Part shown: positions 43,941 to 56,984 of the stretch, one piece after another | Layout: each line of letters begins with the position of its first letter | Numbering within the stretch: position 1 is the first letter of the stretch | Assembly (NCBI RefSeq): GCF_009727055.1 | Contig: NC_052353.1 | Coordinates: 41,029,729 to 41,093,728, forward strand | Direction of reading: 5' to 3' | From: Benincasa hispida | Taxonomy: Eukaryota; Streptophyta; Magnoliopsida; Cucurbitales; Cucurbitaceae | Length of the DNA: 64,000 bases | The notes under the pieces: generated by a model | What the model was told of the DNA's origin: nothing | Databases searched by the model: none | Seen by the model: the letters and a program-made list of their open reading frames with translations, nothing else | Made by a program: the position numbers and the translations under genes

Positions 43941-46900
43941 GGCTAAATTATATAGAACACCCCTAAACTTTGGATTTTATGTCAAAAATATTCTTTGAAC
44001 TTTCAAAAGTTTAAAAGACACCCATAAACTTTCAAAATGAGTTTTAAAAAAATACTTTTATCGTTAGTTTTGGATAGAAACCATTATTATTATTATTATT
44101 ATTTTGGTATCAAAACTAAAGGGATTGGAATTCCCACAGAGGAAGCAACGAACGCCTTGTGTCTCGAGTTTTGTTTGTAAAACTCAATAAAACAAAGACA
44201 AAAACTCAGGATAAATAACAAGTCTTGAGCATGCTTTTTCTACTAAATTGAAGAGAAGAACAGGGAAATTGAATACTAACTCTTGAAGAATCTTTCTTCG
44301 TTAATTCTTCTCTAGTGAGTGATCACAAACCAGGAAATCTGCTTCTCACGAACTCAACAACACAAGAGAACACCAAAGCTTCCAAAAACCAAACACCACC
44401 ACATGACTATCTTATTATTCTCAAGGTGAGAATCATAGAGAATTGTGGATTTCTGTGAAGGGAGATGAAGAGAGTTCTAGAGAGAATTTTGGCAGAGGGA
44501 TGAAGATCTTGAGAGAAGTTTTTTGTGAAATTTAAAACACGTAATAAAAAAATTATCGAGCAAATCCTCTGCCTTATTTGTACACCACGAAAAATGGGAG
44601 GGAGTTGTGGAATGACTCCCTCCACTAATCAAAATAACTCCTTGGGAGTTATAATTTAAAATTCAAAATCAATTTTATTTATATTAACTATGAATATAAT
44701 TAAATTTAAACTATATATTATATCCTATATAATATATTACTATAGTTTATTATATCGCATATGATAAAACCTATAGCTTATAATCTTTTATATAACCTAT
44801 ATTTTTAATTAGTATGAATCATATTCATATTAATTTTAATTTATAGTTTTTATATGAATCTTATTCATATAATTAATATTTGAGTCATATTCAAATATCC
44901 ATTTCTCTCATTTAAACTTTATATTATAATATATCATATACATTATATTAATTGTATCACATACAATTAATTCGTTTTAATTAATTTGAGCAATTCAAAT
45001 TTATCCCAAATTAGTTTGGTTCTCATTAATCCTTATTGAGCTAATAAGGGGGCCTTATGGATCTACAGATTGAAGCTCCAATGATACGAGATTAATTAAT
45101 TAAATTAATCCTCATTCATTACCTGTCGGTCACTCCACTAAAAATCGACAACTACACTCTTCGCACTGTAGATATATTTTCTGTATCTATGGGATATAAA
45201 CAATCAACGATGCATTGACCCTTCACAAACTGCTCATATGTACAACTGAGTCAAAATTACCATTTTACCCCTATAGTTATATCTAACTTCTTAAGTATTA
45301 TCGATCCCTATAATGAACAATTAATCATAGTCCAACTATAACTGAATCCCTTCGGGCCAGGAGAGAGTGTAACGCCACATTATTCAAGATTAGGAATCAA
45401 CTCTTAAGGGAGCAATTTATCCACTTACCCTAACAACGGGAAGGAGTAAATTTCTTCTTGTATAGCTATGTTTCCAACTCTCCAATCAGACGAATCCCCA
45501 AAATGGTAGGCATATTGAGTCGGCGAATCTGACCACTCTCATCCATGTAGATCAAAGGACCACCCTTATGGGTAGGAGTTCACAACTCACTCAAGATTAA
45601 GGTCAAGTCACCTATGGTCATCCTAGTGAAATGTAAGTCTCTTGTAGTAACAGTGTTATAAAGAGAGACTCAATATTTCACGATCCAATCTTATACAAAC
45701 TCTTTATATATGATACCCCGTTCACATGTCTCCACATGAATGATTAGAATCAGATCATTTGTAACACTTTACAACAATTGTAATAATTACAAAACAAGCC
45801 ATATCCATAGTGTCATCAGGATAAGGTACTCAACCTTATTCATCTAGTACAGACCGTTTAGGTTATTACTTAAATATGATCCACGTGTATGTTACCACAT
45901 ACATGTTTAATCTACATCGAATAATCTTGGATTTTAGTTTATTGGTCTTGTGTTAGAGCAACTAAATTTCAAATAAAATAACACTTATTTTATTAAATAG
46001 ATAATCTATTTGTACAAATAAAATTTACAAACTACAAGACCACGGGATTTATGACATCAACCTCATATCTGCTTCAAAAAGATAGTTGGTTGAATGAAAT
46101 GGAAACCTTTTTTCTTTTTTTCTTTTTTTCCATCGGAATACCCTTAAACTTTCAAAAGTTTGAAAAATACCCTTAAACATTTTTTTTTAAAAAAAGGTTA
46201 AAAATATCCTAACTATTATATGAAAAGAAATAGTTAATACCCTTTTACTTCTCTATTTTCCATTTTTTCTCCCATCTTACTCCCATTTTTGTTAATTGTT
46301 TGACATTTGTTTATCTAAAAATAATTACACAAATAACATCACACATTTTAATTAAAATATATGGACTATAATAAGCATCAAGGGGTTTTAGGACTTTTTA
46401 ACAAAGTAATACACCAATAGTTGAGTGTTTGTTAATAGCCAATTAGATTTTTTTTGTTTGACTATTTATTGTTTTGGTATGTTCTATGGGAAAATTTTGG
46501 TTTTGGAATTTTGTGAGATTATGTGAAATTTTATATTTTAACTTAAAATTTTGATGGCTGAGAAAATTGGTATAAACTAAAAATTGAAAAATTAAGAAAA
46601 AAGTGAAAGTATCTATATGAAAAAAAATGAGGATATATGTATAATTTGTTTTAAAATTGGTTCTTTTTTTAACGTAAGAAAACTTCAAACAAATTGATTG
46701 CCATATTAACGATAGGAGCATTTTTAATTTTTTAATTTTTAATTTTAAAGTTATTTTTGTAACAAAGTATTAATGGTTTTTGTTCATATACTAACAGATT
46801 TTTGAACTTTTTTTTCTTTTAAGTTCAGGGTATTTTTGAAAATTTTGAAAATTTATGAGTATTTTTGAAATAAAACTTCAACGATATCCGTCTAAAACTA

Positions 46901-47021
46901 ACGACTTGGATATTTTGAACTATTTTTGAAAATTTAAAGATATTTTTGAAACTTTTAAAAGTTAAAAGGATATTTTTTTATATAAAATACAAAGTTTAGG
47001 ATCATTTTCTATAATTTAACC
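43941..47021. mobile_element. Mutator-like (MULE) transposon with long terminal inverted repeats
   Basis: The left end GGCTAAATTATATAGAACAC and the right end, read on the minus strand, GGTTAAATTATAGAAAATGA, begin inverted repeats of about 165 bp that stay aligned through CCTAAACTTT, TTTTCAAAA and CGTTAGTTTT. The 9-bp sequence TAATAAATA stands directly outside both ends (43932-43940 and 47022-47030). Long terminal inverted repeats with a perfect 9-bp target duplication are the mark of Mutator-like elements. No transposase frame is seen; the interior is mainly a nested copia-type LTR (about 44105-46065) plus AT-rich DNA, so it is non-autonomous. Confidence 0.88.
44105..46065 (-). repeat. Copia-type LTR nested in the MULE
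   Basis: On the minus strand it starts TGAGGTTGATGTCATAAATC and follows the same block order as 30871-32791 (for example TGAACTCCT near 45575 and GGATATAAACAATC near 45190). The low-coordinate end is not clear; TATCA and TATCT near the two ends could be a worn target duplication. No internal region is present, so it is probably a solo LTR. Confidence 0.8.
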
Positions 47022-47030
47022 TAATAAATA

Positions 47031-47832
47031 TGAAAATGTTATTTATGTCTAGCCCTCCAAAGCTTCAGCATTAGATCTTAACCCCTTGTTTTGTCCATTC
47101 AAGATTAGATGTATTACTTCTTGGTTTTTAAATTGTTTTAAGAAATAATTTGACTAAATTAGGGGGTTGATGGGTCTAAAAAGTCTTTCAATTCCAATCT
47201 AATTGTTCGGATTGTAAATTTCTTCAACCCAAATAACTTTATATTAAAAAATGAACCTAACGCAACCCAACCATGAAATATTTGGGTTAGGTTGGTTCGG
47301 GTTAATCGGATCATTTATTTAAAATTTTGTTCTAAAAAAAGAAAAACGTAATTATGTAAAAATCTAATGTAATTATTTTCATACATTGAATTAAGATTAA
47401 CTACTCAACTTCAATTTATGTAGTGAAAATTTTCTTTTTAAAATGCAAAGAAACTACTTTTAAGAGTTGTTGGAGAATAAATTATTAAAAAAAATATTAA
47501 AATTAAATAAAATTAAAATTAATATATGTATAAATAATTGTGTTATNNNNNCAGATTGATTTGGGTTATATTAGGTGAATCTATAAACTAACCAAATTCA
47601 TAAAATTTTCATTTATTTGAATTAAATCCAATCCAAAGGTTGATCGATTTTTTCGGATCATTGGATTTTTTTAATATCCGTATAATGACATTTTATTTAA
47701 TGTTTTTACAAAGTATTTATTAAAGATATTTGAGATATGAACCATCTGATTTACGATATATCCGTGGACGTAACTGTCGATATTTTGATCCTTAGTTGCA
47801 ACGGTTTCAGAAAGAAAGAAAGAAAGAAGAAA
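47031..47832. other. Upstream region of TAD1 with gap
   Basis: It contains the MULE target site, AT-rich sequence with inverted-looking ACCCAACC/GGGTTGGTT phrases near 47265-47310 (probably an old small transposon), the assembly gap at 47547-47551 and the probable TAD1 promoter. An upstream in-frame ATG at 47737 is a possible but less likely start for TAD1. Confidence 0.5.
47547..47551. other. Assembly gap (5 N)
   Basis: Five undetermined bases. Such a short fixed run usually marks a contig join of unknown true length, so the bases on the two sides may not be adjacent. Confidence 0.97.
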
Positions 47833-50800
47833 ATGGAGGATTGCTTCTCTTGTTGTGAGAGATGGGGAGAGACGATTTCGGAGAAAGTACTTTCACTTTA
47901 CAACACTCTCCCAAAGAAAGGCAAGCCTCAGGGTCGCGAAGTCACTGTATTGGCTGCGTTTCTTGTTTCTTCTCCTTCACCACAAGGTTCCTCCTCAAAA
48001 CCCTACCAATTTTCCTACATTTTTTTAACAACTTGTTTACTCTATTGGAAGAGCAAGCATCTTGCCCTTTTCGATTTCCTTTTCAATTGCTAATCCGCGT
48101 TTTCTGTTAATTCTAATTTAGATTTGGAAGTTGTGGCGTTAGGGACGGGGACAAAGTGTCTCGGTCGCTCGCAGTTAAGCTCAAATGGTGACATTGTGAA
48201 TGATTCACACGCTGAAACAATTGCTCGGAGATCCTTGATGAGGTTGCTTTAAGTTCTGTGTTTCTTTTGTTTTTCATAGTTAGACGTGAGTTTCATGGTC
48301 TCTGATTTGTATGAGCATCTCTATGATTTGGTATTTTTTTGGTCTCTAGTAAGTGGGAAATTTTAAGTTTGCACGCTTTTGGTTTCTTGGCTCCAGGGGT
48401 TTTTGAAGTTAGAGATATTCTGTTTGAGATGAGCTTATTAACAAGACTTTATCCTTTTCCCAATCTTACTCTCTTTACCAGGCTCTTCTATACACAGATT
48501 CTCCATTTGTCCCACAATCGTGATAGCGAACATCACAAAACGAAAAAGATGCGGTGCAACAATGTAAACAATCTTTTGTTTCAATTAGATGAGGAGGCTG
48601 GAGCTGAAAGAAAATATGTCATGAGAAAGGGCTGGAAATTGCATTTATACATATCTCAGCTACCATGTATATTTTCCATGAATTCAATTTGATTTTTATT
48701 TAAAAGAAGGTTTAGTATATTAATTTTGAAATACAATGTTCATGATTCAATTTAAGGTGGGGATGCTTCATCATCAACTACCAGCGATTTCGAACCTAGG
48801 ACAGATAATGCGCCACCATGTTTGTTTGATAAAGGTATGGAAACACTACCACAGGCTCAAATGGAAGTTTGATTTGAGGTGCATTTATTTTGCTTAATTT
48901 CATGTTTAAGAGGGGAATGTAGCTGTTACCATCAAATTTTTTCTTCATTCATGAAGAATGTATGGGTGGATTCAAATTTCAGGGGATGATTCACAATGCA
49001 TAGGCTTGGTTCAGAGGAAGCCTGGTCGTGGAGATACAACATTGTCAGTTAGCTGTTCTGACAAGATAGCTAGATGGAATGTAGCTGGAGTTCAAGGTGT
49101 GTCATGTGGTAGACGTAGAGCCATAACAGTAGGAGGTGTTTGACCTTGTTAATACCATGCTGCTGTGAGCTTATTTGGGTCATAGGAAGTTATAATCTGG
49201 TGACATAGCATTGAAATGACATTTAATAGCCCAGGTATATTGCCAAAGCATGTGTTTTCTGTGAGTTATTGTTAGTCATAACTCATAACTTTTATCTTCT
49301 GTTCTGTGAGTTATTTGAGCATGCTTGGATTATATAATTTCTACTTAGCTATTGCACATGCGTATTGATATATCTTTTTCCTTTCATAATAGTGTTGTGC
49401 ACATCACTATTCGAGGGACTTTATTTTATGGTTTGTAATTGTAGTGTAGAAATGCTCATGCATTAACTGAAATGGTTTCCCCTTATCAGGAGCTCTTCTC
49501 TCTTACTTTCTTCAGCCGGTTTATCTTTCCTCTATAACAGTTGGATTATCCCCTCATAGTGCCAAAAATTGTATGCTAGAGGAACAATTGAAAAGAGCAG
49601 TATGTGATCGAGTACAATCATTTTCAACTGAGCTAATGACTCCCTTAAAGGTTAATCAGGTACATCGAGCACATATCTTTGGCAAAATGTGGCAGGACGA
49701 GATGACAAATTTATACTTTATAACCTTTTCTTCTTCTTCTTCTTCTTCCTTTTCCCCCCCCTTAATTCTTTGTGTTAAGTTGATTTGCAGCCACTATTTT
49801 GTGCAGCTCCAATTCCACCGAAGGAGTTTCAACACTCAGAGTCTGCTTTAAACACTATAACTTGCGGGTAATGTCTCAACTAAAGTAAATGTATGTGCAA
49901 GAGTTATCTTATAATTGTGTTAAAGAGAGTTATCTTATCATCATTCACATTTGATTTTCTTTTTCCCTGGCGAATTTACAGGTATTCTATCTGCTGGAAT
50001 AAATCTGGCTTGCATGAGGTCATCCTTGGAACTACTGGAAGAAAGCAAGGAGCCTCTGCTAAAGGGGCACAGTATCCATCTACCGAATCATCCTTATGCA
50101 AGTAATATTTTCACTTTAAGCATGATTTTGCTAGCTTGTGAATATAATTTATCTATTCTAATCAGCATTTTATAAATTTCTCAGGAAGCGATTACTGCAA
50201 ATGTTCTGGTCACTTAAAAGTGAATCTGCTACTAAATTTCCTTCGAGCGACATCTCTTATAGAACACTGAAGGTAAATTTTATTTCTGTTCAGCCAGGAC
50301 ACATATTGAACTTTGAAGGAAAATTGATATGAAATCTCATTTGTAGAGGTCTCTTATCATAGCACTAACATTGTTTATCATGCACTATTGTTTTGTGATG
50401 CGTCCTTCACATGCAAGTGAACCCCAAGAGTTTGATTCCATGAAGAAATTTAATTCAAGCACATGGTCCTCAGTTCAATATCCTTTGGATTACTAACATT
50501 GGACAATAAATCATAAACTTTTGGTCTATATGATATTATAGTGTTTAGAGATAGTCTAATCTCAAACTTGACGAACATAAATGGGTCAAAGGATTTTTGC
50601 TGTTGAAGAAAAGGAAGAAGAAGAAATGAAAAGAAAAATCCCCTCAGCAACGAATGTGCTGAAAATTTGGACACTAATGTAGTTCACATTGAGGGTTAGA
50701 CGATGTAATGTTAAGTATTGAATTACATTGAGAATTTAGCATGTGTTTTTGGGAGATGATTTACTGTTGTTAGTACTGCGGAGTTGGCTTTTAACATGTC

Positions 50801-51365
50801 AATTGTTAAGGTTTCACCTTCTGGCAGGTCTGGTGTTGTCAATTGAAGCATCAATCAACTTAAAATATGGAGGATTTTCCAAACTACATAGTGCAACGTG
50901 CATCCGTATATCTCATATCGATTTTCTCCCTGAGAGACTATTGTTTTGTTGCCAACTTTAAGAGGTTAATACAGTATTCTAAGATGAAGTAAACTAAAAC
51001 AATATAGGGGAATGAGGGGCCAACCATTGCTCATAGAATTAGATAGTGTCTTAAGAAATTATTAAACACTTGCAATGGCATAGCAGGTTCTCACTTTCCT
51101 CATCGTAACTTTGTCACTCCAAAAAGTAATTAGTCCATTGTTCTGAATTACAAAATACTTGAAATTGTAGTAAATTGCTTGCATTTTCCACTATATGTTG
51201 TACACATCTCGTGTGATAATGCTGCCACCTTGATGTTTTAATCTAATGCAGGATGGATCTCAAGATTATCATTTGACATCCAAAGTTTTCAAGGAACAAC
51301 CAGCTTTTAAGAATTGGATATCAAAACCTATCAACTACGAGGCGTTCTCCTTTGGATGTCAGTGA
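47833..51365 (+). CDS. TAD1: tRNA-specific adenosine deaminase TAD1 (ADAT1 family), ten exons
   Basis: Exons inferred from GT/AG sites, frame and family motifs: 47833-47986, 48122-48242, 48482-48666, 48757-48834, 48983-49096, 49490-49659, 49791-49867, 49982-50101, 50185-50272 and 51252-51365. They sum to 1221 nt (406 residues plus TGA). The enzyme converts the adenosine next to the anticodon (A37 of tRNA-Ala) to inosine. Zinc and catalytic sites are all present: HAE at 81-83 after [12 protein letters not shown] with Cys154, and [10 protein letters not shown] with Cys204; [16 protein letters not shown] lies in the C-terminal half. The start MEDCFSCC is preferred over the in-frame ATG at 47737 because homology begins there. 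The frame is intact. Intron 9 is the longest (979 bp). No TATA box is evident. Confidence 0.92.
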
Positions 51366-51861
51366 TCCCGAGCTCTCTGAGTATCGTGTACACTTTTCAG
51401 TTTTGTCCACATATTTTAAAGGTTACTTTTTGACAATTTATAGTGTTAGACTTTTCCATATTCCTATATCTACGAACTATCGGCCATATCAAAATCAATG
51501 TCTCGTCTTGTCAATGAAACTAGAAGCACTAAGCTCTGAGTTCCCTTGACATCTCACTAATGTTAGAAACGCTATTTAATAATAGTTCACAAATTATTGA
51601 GTGTGAAATAATATTACAAAATCAAATTTGAGTACCATATCAAGGATAGAAATGATTGTATTATTTTTATTAATTTTGCATCATGACGTATGTGTAATAA
51701 TTATTTATGTATTTTAATGCATGTTATATATATTTTTTTATATTATAGCTGAACAATAAACATGCATTATATCAGGCATGGACTACAACAAACAATTTAT
51801 TATTATTATTATTATTTTAATGAAATGCGATGACAGGCAATTCTCGACACAAAATGGGATA
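51366..51861. other. 3' region of TAD1 and AT-rich spacer
   Basis: It probably includes the TAD1 3' untranslated region; a TTATTA run lies at 51798-51816. No other gene. Confidence 0.5.
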
Positions 51862-52465
51862 TTAATGATGGTTTTTTAATTTTTGGGTTGACATTAAAAA
51901 TGGATTAGACATTTTAAAGTGGGATGGATCACCTTTCATAGTGGTTAATTGGGTCAGGGGAGTGGTTATGCAAGAAAAGTCTTTAATAAATTGATGATAA
52001 TAACCTGTTAATCTGAGAAAATTGCACACTTCACTGATAGTTGTAGGAGAGGCCCAATTTGTCATTGCCTCTACTTTCTCGGGGTCTACGGAGACTTTGT
52101 CCTTCAACATAACGTCTTCTAGAAAGGACACTTGATATAACCAAAGTCCATAAGCATACAACTTATTTATCCTTAGGATTTCTAAAACTTTATGAAGATG
52201 CTCCTCATACCCTGCCCCTGTCTTGGAGTAAACTAAGATACCATTAATGACAACTATTAGAAAAGTGTCAAGGAAATCCTCAAATGCCCTATTCATCAGG
52301 TCCATAAACACCATAGGAGCATTGGTCAGACCGAAAGACATCAACAAATTCATAATGTTCATATCTAGACTTAGAACACTATCTTGGGGATGTCATTGTC
52401 CTGTATTCTCAACTAATGATAATCTAAACTTAGATCGATCTTGGAGAAAACTATGAATCCTTTGC
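51862..52465 (-). pseudogene. Ty3/gypsy reverse transcriptase fragment
   Basis: The minus-strand frame has MSFGLTNAPMVFMDLMNR, ILVYSKTGAGYEEHLHKVLE, SVDPEKVEAMTNWASPTT and NFLRLTGYYHQFIKDFS, the palm and thumb of a Ty3/gypsy RT. The catalytic IDD box is replaced by VINGILVYS, so both aspartates are lost. Upstream, up to about 52465, decayed frames still match the fingers region (FSKIDL). It ends head-to-head with a plus-strand gypsy fragment at 52466. Confidence 0.9.
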
Positions 52466-54248
52466 AAAAGTAGAGGCAGTAACAAGTTGGGCTAGTAGAT
52501 TATTACTGTTAGCTTGTCAAGGACTTCTCTTACATAGCGACTCCTTTAACTCAGTTGACCAGAATGAGGACTTCTTTTGTTGGAGTAAAGCTTGGAAGGA
52601 CAATTTTCAAGATCTTAACCAGAGCTTAGTTTATAAACCAGTTCTTACAATGCCAGATGAAACATTGAGTTTTGTCATTTCCATTGATGCCTCTAAGAAA
52701 GGGCTAGGGTGTGTGGTGATGTAACACTGTAAAGTGGTATACCTTTCGTTAGTTGAAGAATCACGAACAAAATTATCCTACACATGATTTGGAGTTGGCA
52801 ACAGATGTGTTTACTTTAAAGATATAGAGACATTATTGTATGGAAGAAGATACAAATCTTTACAAGCCATAAAAGTTTTAAGTACTACTTCATTCAAAAG
52901 GAGTCGAATATGAGATAACGTAGATGATTGGAATTAATGAAAGACTATGACTGTGAGATTCCATACCATCCAGACAATGCAAATGTGGAGTAGGTGCTCT
53001 AAGTAGGAAAATGACTCACTTAGCAATTTTATTTACAAACACGTGCATATATACAACGACTTAAAACATACAGAAATTGTTGTGGCAATAGGAGAAGCTA
53101 CTTCATAGTTAGCACAGATGATAGTACAATTGACGTTGAGATAGAGGATTATTGATACGCAACAAGGAGACTCTTACCTTATTGAGAATTTTCACTAGGT
53201 GGAATCAGGGTTGGTGATTTCTCCATATCCTCATAAAGTGGTCTCTTCTACTAGGGATGTTTATGTATATTTGGAGACGTTGACCTTAAGAATGAGTTGT
53301 TGACAGAGGCGCACAATTTTCCTTTTTCAACCATCTTGGTAGTACCAAGATCTCTCCAGATTTAAAGCGTTATTATTGGTGGGATAACATGAAAAGAGAG
53401 GTAGTTGAGTTTGTCAGTAGGTGAAGGCTCGAGACAAAAACTAGTAGAGTTGCTGCAACTTTTGAGTGTACTCGAGTAGAAGTGAGGATAGGTGTCTACG
53501 GACTTTATTTTTGATTTTTTGAAAATGACAAAAGGTCGTATGGGTTATGGTAGATCGACTTACCAAGTCATCACATTTTATCTGAGGAAAGTTTATGTAT
53601 TCAATGAAAAAGTGGGCATAGATATATTAAAAGAGGTAGTGAGACTACATGAAGTGTCATTTTCAATTGTGTTTGATATAGAACTTCGTTTCACATTTAA
53701 TTTCTAAAAGAGTCTTTTGACAAGGTTAGGTATTTGGTTAGAGTGTAGTAAGGCTTTCCACCCATAGATGATGGTCAGATTGAGCATTTGAACCAAACTT
53801 TAGAGGATATGTTACGTATTTACCCTTTATATTTTGCAGGGAGTTGGGACTCTTACTTGTATCTTATCGAGTTTACTTACAGTAATAGTTACTAGGCTAC
53901 TATTGACATGATGCCTTTTGGGCCTCTTTATGGAAATAGTTGCAGGTCTCCTGCTTACTAGTTTGAAATTGGATGACAAAAATTGTTTGGACTTGAGTTG
54001 GTATAGATTACTAATAAGGCTATTCAAAAGATTAGAATAAGAATGGAAACAACATAGAGTAGATAGAAAAGTTACATTGATACCAGAAGAAGACACTTAG
54101 AGTTTGAGGTAGGTGGTAAGGTGTTCTTGAAAGTAGCACCTAAAAAAGGTGTTTTGAGGCTTGGGAAGAAGAGAAAGCTAAATCCACATTTTATCAAGGT
54201 TGTTTGAAATCATAGAGTAGATCGGGCTTGTAGCTTATCGTTTAGCTC
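52466..54248 (+). pseudogene. Ty3/gypsy RT end, RNase H and integrase remnant
   Basis: In shifting frames one reads VEAVTSWAS (end of RT), FVISIDASKKGLGCVV (RNase H), a degraded PYHP...ALSRK linker (about 52960-53010), VDRLTKS (integrase, about 53550), the NQTLEDMLR-type stretch (about 53790) and IGLVAYRLAL (about 54219-54248) near the integrase C-terminus. There are many stops. At 54249 the minus-strand copia element 3 cuts into it. Confidence 0.85.
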
Positions 54249-56032
54249 TGTTGTCGTCGCTCTTGAAAGAGTAAAACAACATGCAGCGGAAGTATCAAGG
54301 ATCCATACGCTTTCTAATTCATTAATTTTAGCAAAAACTAAAGCATGCTCTTCTCAAAAAGTGGCTTTTATGAACATACCTTTGATGAACTCTTCAATAT
54401 AATGCCTGTTCAGCTGCTGTTTGCCTTTATTATCAACGTGAACCACCTCAAAGCCTTCCCTACTATGCTCTTGGAGCTTTAGGCAGAGTTGTGGGACTCA
54501 AGAACAGCTTGAAGAAGTGAAGAAACCAGAGAAACTCACAGCAACACAGTCGAAGAAGATAGTTTCTTCTTCTAAAAAATTTCTTTCGAAATTCTGCTCA
54601 TTATCCTCTTCTCCAATAACTCCATTCTACTTTATATAATAGATGAACATGCTAAGTGATGGAGTGCATGACTTGCAGCTTATGCTTGGAGAATCAAGGT
54701 CAAGAAGGTAATGCATTTTGTGTGAGCATAAAGATGATGGTAATGGAAAATATCCATTTTCCATTTTTATGCTATAATGCGAACAATTTTCATTTTCTTT
54801 TTAAAACAAAAAATGATATTAAATCATTTTAATTCAAAATTTTATTTTCATAAATTAACTTAAAAAATTAATTAATTTAATATCAAATATTAAATTATTT
54901 TTTTTGCACAATAATCATCTTTATATAATTAAATCATATTTAAATATTTATTCTCTTGTTCCGTTTAATTTGAACGTTTCAAATTAATCTCTCAAGCTAC
55001 CCTAAAGCTTATCCATTTACGAGTTAGTAGGGGGACCTCGCGGATCTACAGATCATGGGGTCCAACAATTCGAGATTAATCGGCTAAACTCATTAGTTTG
55101 ATCTAACCCCATTCGTTAACTAATGGGACACTCTACTATAGCTCATAGCTGAATTCTCCTCACTGTAGATATATTATCTCCACTTAATAACCATGATCAG
55201 TAAGTCGATACTTCACAGGTTGTTCGTAATCACAGCTAGGTCAAAAATATCGTTTTACCCCTGTGACTACATCTTGTTCCTTAAGTTCCTATTGATCCTC
55301 AATGAACAATTCTGATTCATAATCTCTATGAATCAAATCCTTTCTCTATCATGAGAAGGCATGGCCCCGATTGTTCAAGACCTGGAGTCAGTACTTAAGA
55401 GAACAACTTATTTGTTAACCCTAAATAGGGTAGGAATGAATTTCATCTTGCAAGGCTATGTCCCCAGCTATTCATCCGGTCTTATCCTAAGCTTATTGAG
55501 CAGTGTTGTTGGACTACTCTCACCGTTTGCAGATCAAAGAATAATCCTGAACAAACAGGAGTTCATTGCTAGCTCAGGATTAAGATCGAGTTAACCTAGG
55601 TTATATAATAAATGAAATGGTCAGTTTTAACTGTAAACGGTCATTATAAAGAAAAGTGACTATTTTCGTGGTCCAGTCTATATGCAAACTCATTGCATAG
55701 GATGGTCCCACTCTCACGTCTCAACATGAATGATTTGTTGATCGCATCGTTTGTAGCACCTTACAACTTCTTGTGACAACTATAGAGTGGGTCACATCTA
55801 ATAGTGTTACCAGGATGAGATATCCAATTTCATCCATATACTTATTAGACCATTTAGGCTATATACTGTCACCTTGATCTTGTTTATATCACTACATAAA
55901 GTTACAACATTCAGACTATAGCCAAGGATGTGTTTATTGGTTTTCATAATAAGATGCAAAATCAACAAGTCATTGTTATTGATTAAATAGAAATGCTTAA
56001 CACGAACTGCGAGTTCTAGGACATTCCCAACA
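54249..56032 (-). repeat. 3' LTR of copia element 3
   Basis: It is 1784 bp. On the minus strand it begins TGTTGGGAATGTCC and ends GACGACAACA, giving TGTTG at both outer edges. The polypurine tract (CAAGTGGGAGAT on the minus strand, 56033-56044) directly precedes it. Confidence 0.87.
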
Positions 56033-56196
56033 ATCTCCCACTTGGACTATAACTCCAGTGAGAACAAATATATACAATATAATGTTGAGATACATAGTGG
56101 GAAAAATACAATAACCTAGGGCATCTACAATACCATAAACATTCTCCCATTTGTCCTAGATTACACTACTCGAAGTTCTAGTTGCATTAGGTGGCC

Positions 56197-56640
56197 CTAA
56201 AAAACTTTAGCCGAGAGGGATTTGGTGAATGGATCAACAAGGTTATCTTCAGAGGCTATCTTTGTAACGAATACATCTCCTCTGTGTACAATCTCCCGGA
56301 TGAGATGGTACTTTCTTTCAATGTGTTTTCCACGCTTGTGACTCCTGGGTTCCTTTGAGTTAGCAACAACACCATTGTTGTCACAATACAGTGTGATAGG
56401 TAAGTGCATATTTGGAACGACTTCTAAATCAACTAAGAATTTGCATAGCCATACTACTTCCTTAGCAGCTTCGCATATAGCCACGTATTCCGCTTCCATG
56501 GTGGAGTCAGCAATACCACTTTGCTTGATGCTTCTCCAAACTATAGCTCCTCTGTTAAGACTGAAAACTGATTCTGAAGTAGATTTCTTGGAATCTATGT
56601 CAGTCTGAAAATCAGAATCAGTGTATCCCATAAAGATCAT
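56197..56640 (-). pseudogene. Copia element 3 RNase H
   Basis: An open stretch of 147 codons with YTDSDFQTDIDSKKSTSES, GAIVWRSIKQSGIADSTMEA, EYVAICEAAKEVVWL and the C-terminal KHIERKYHLIREIVHRGD. This is the copia RNase H, which removes RNA from the RNA:DNA hybrid during reverse transcription. It is well preserved but separated from RT by frameshifts and stops (56640-56985). Confidence 0.9.
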
Positions 56641-56984
56641 CCATACACAAGCATATAGTCCCTCGTTCTCCTAAGATACTTGAGGATATTTTTTACAGCG
56701 GTCAAATGACTGTGTCCAGGATTAGATTGGAACCTACTGACAATTCCAACTGCAAAACATATATCAGGACGTGTACACAACAACGTACATCAAACTCCCA
56801 ACTGCAGAGGCATATAGAATTTTGTTCATCTCCTCAACCTCTTGAGGTGTCTTAGGACATTGTTCCTTCGATAAATGAATTCTATGCCTGAAGGTAATAA
56901 ACCTTTCTTGGAATTTTGCATATTATACCTTGACAACATCTTGTCAATATAAGATGCCTGAGACAGTGCTAATGTTCTATTCTT

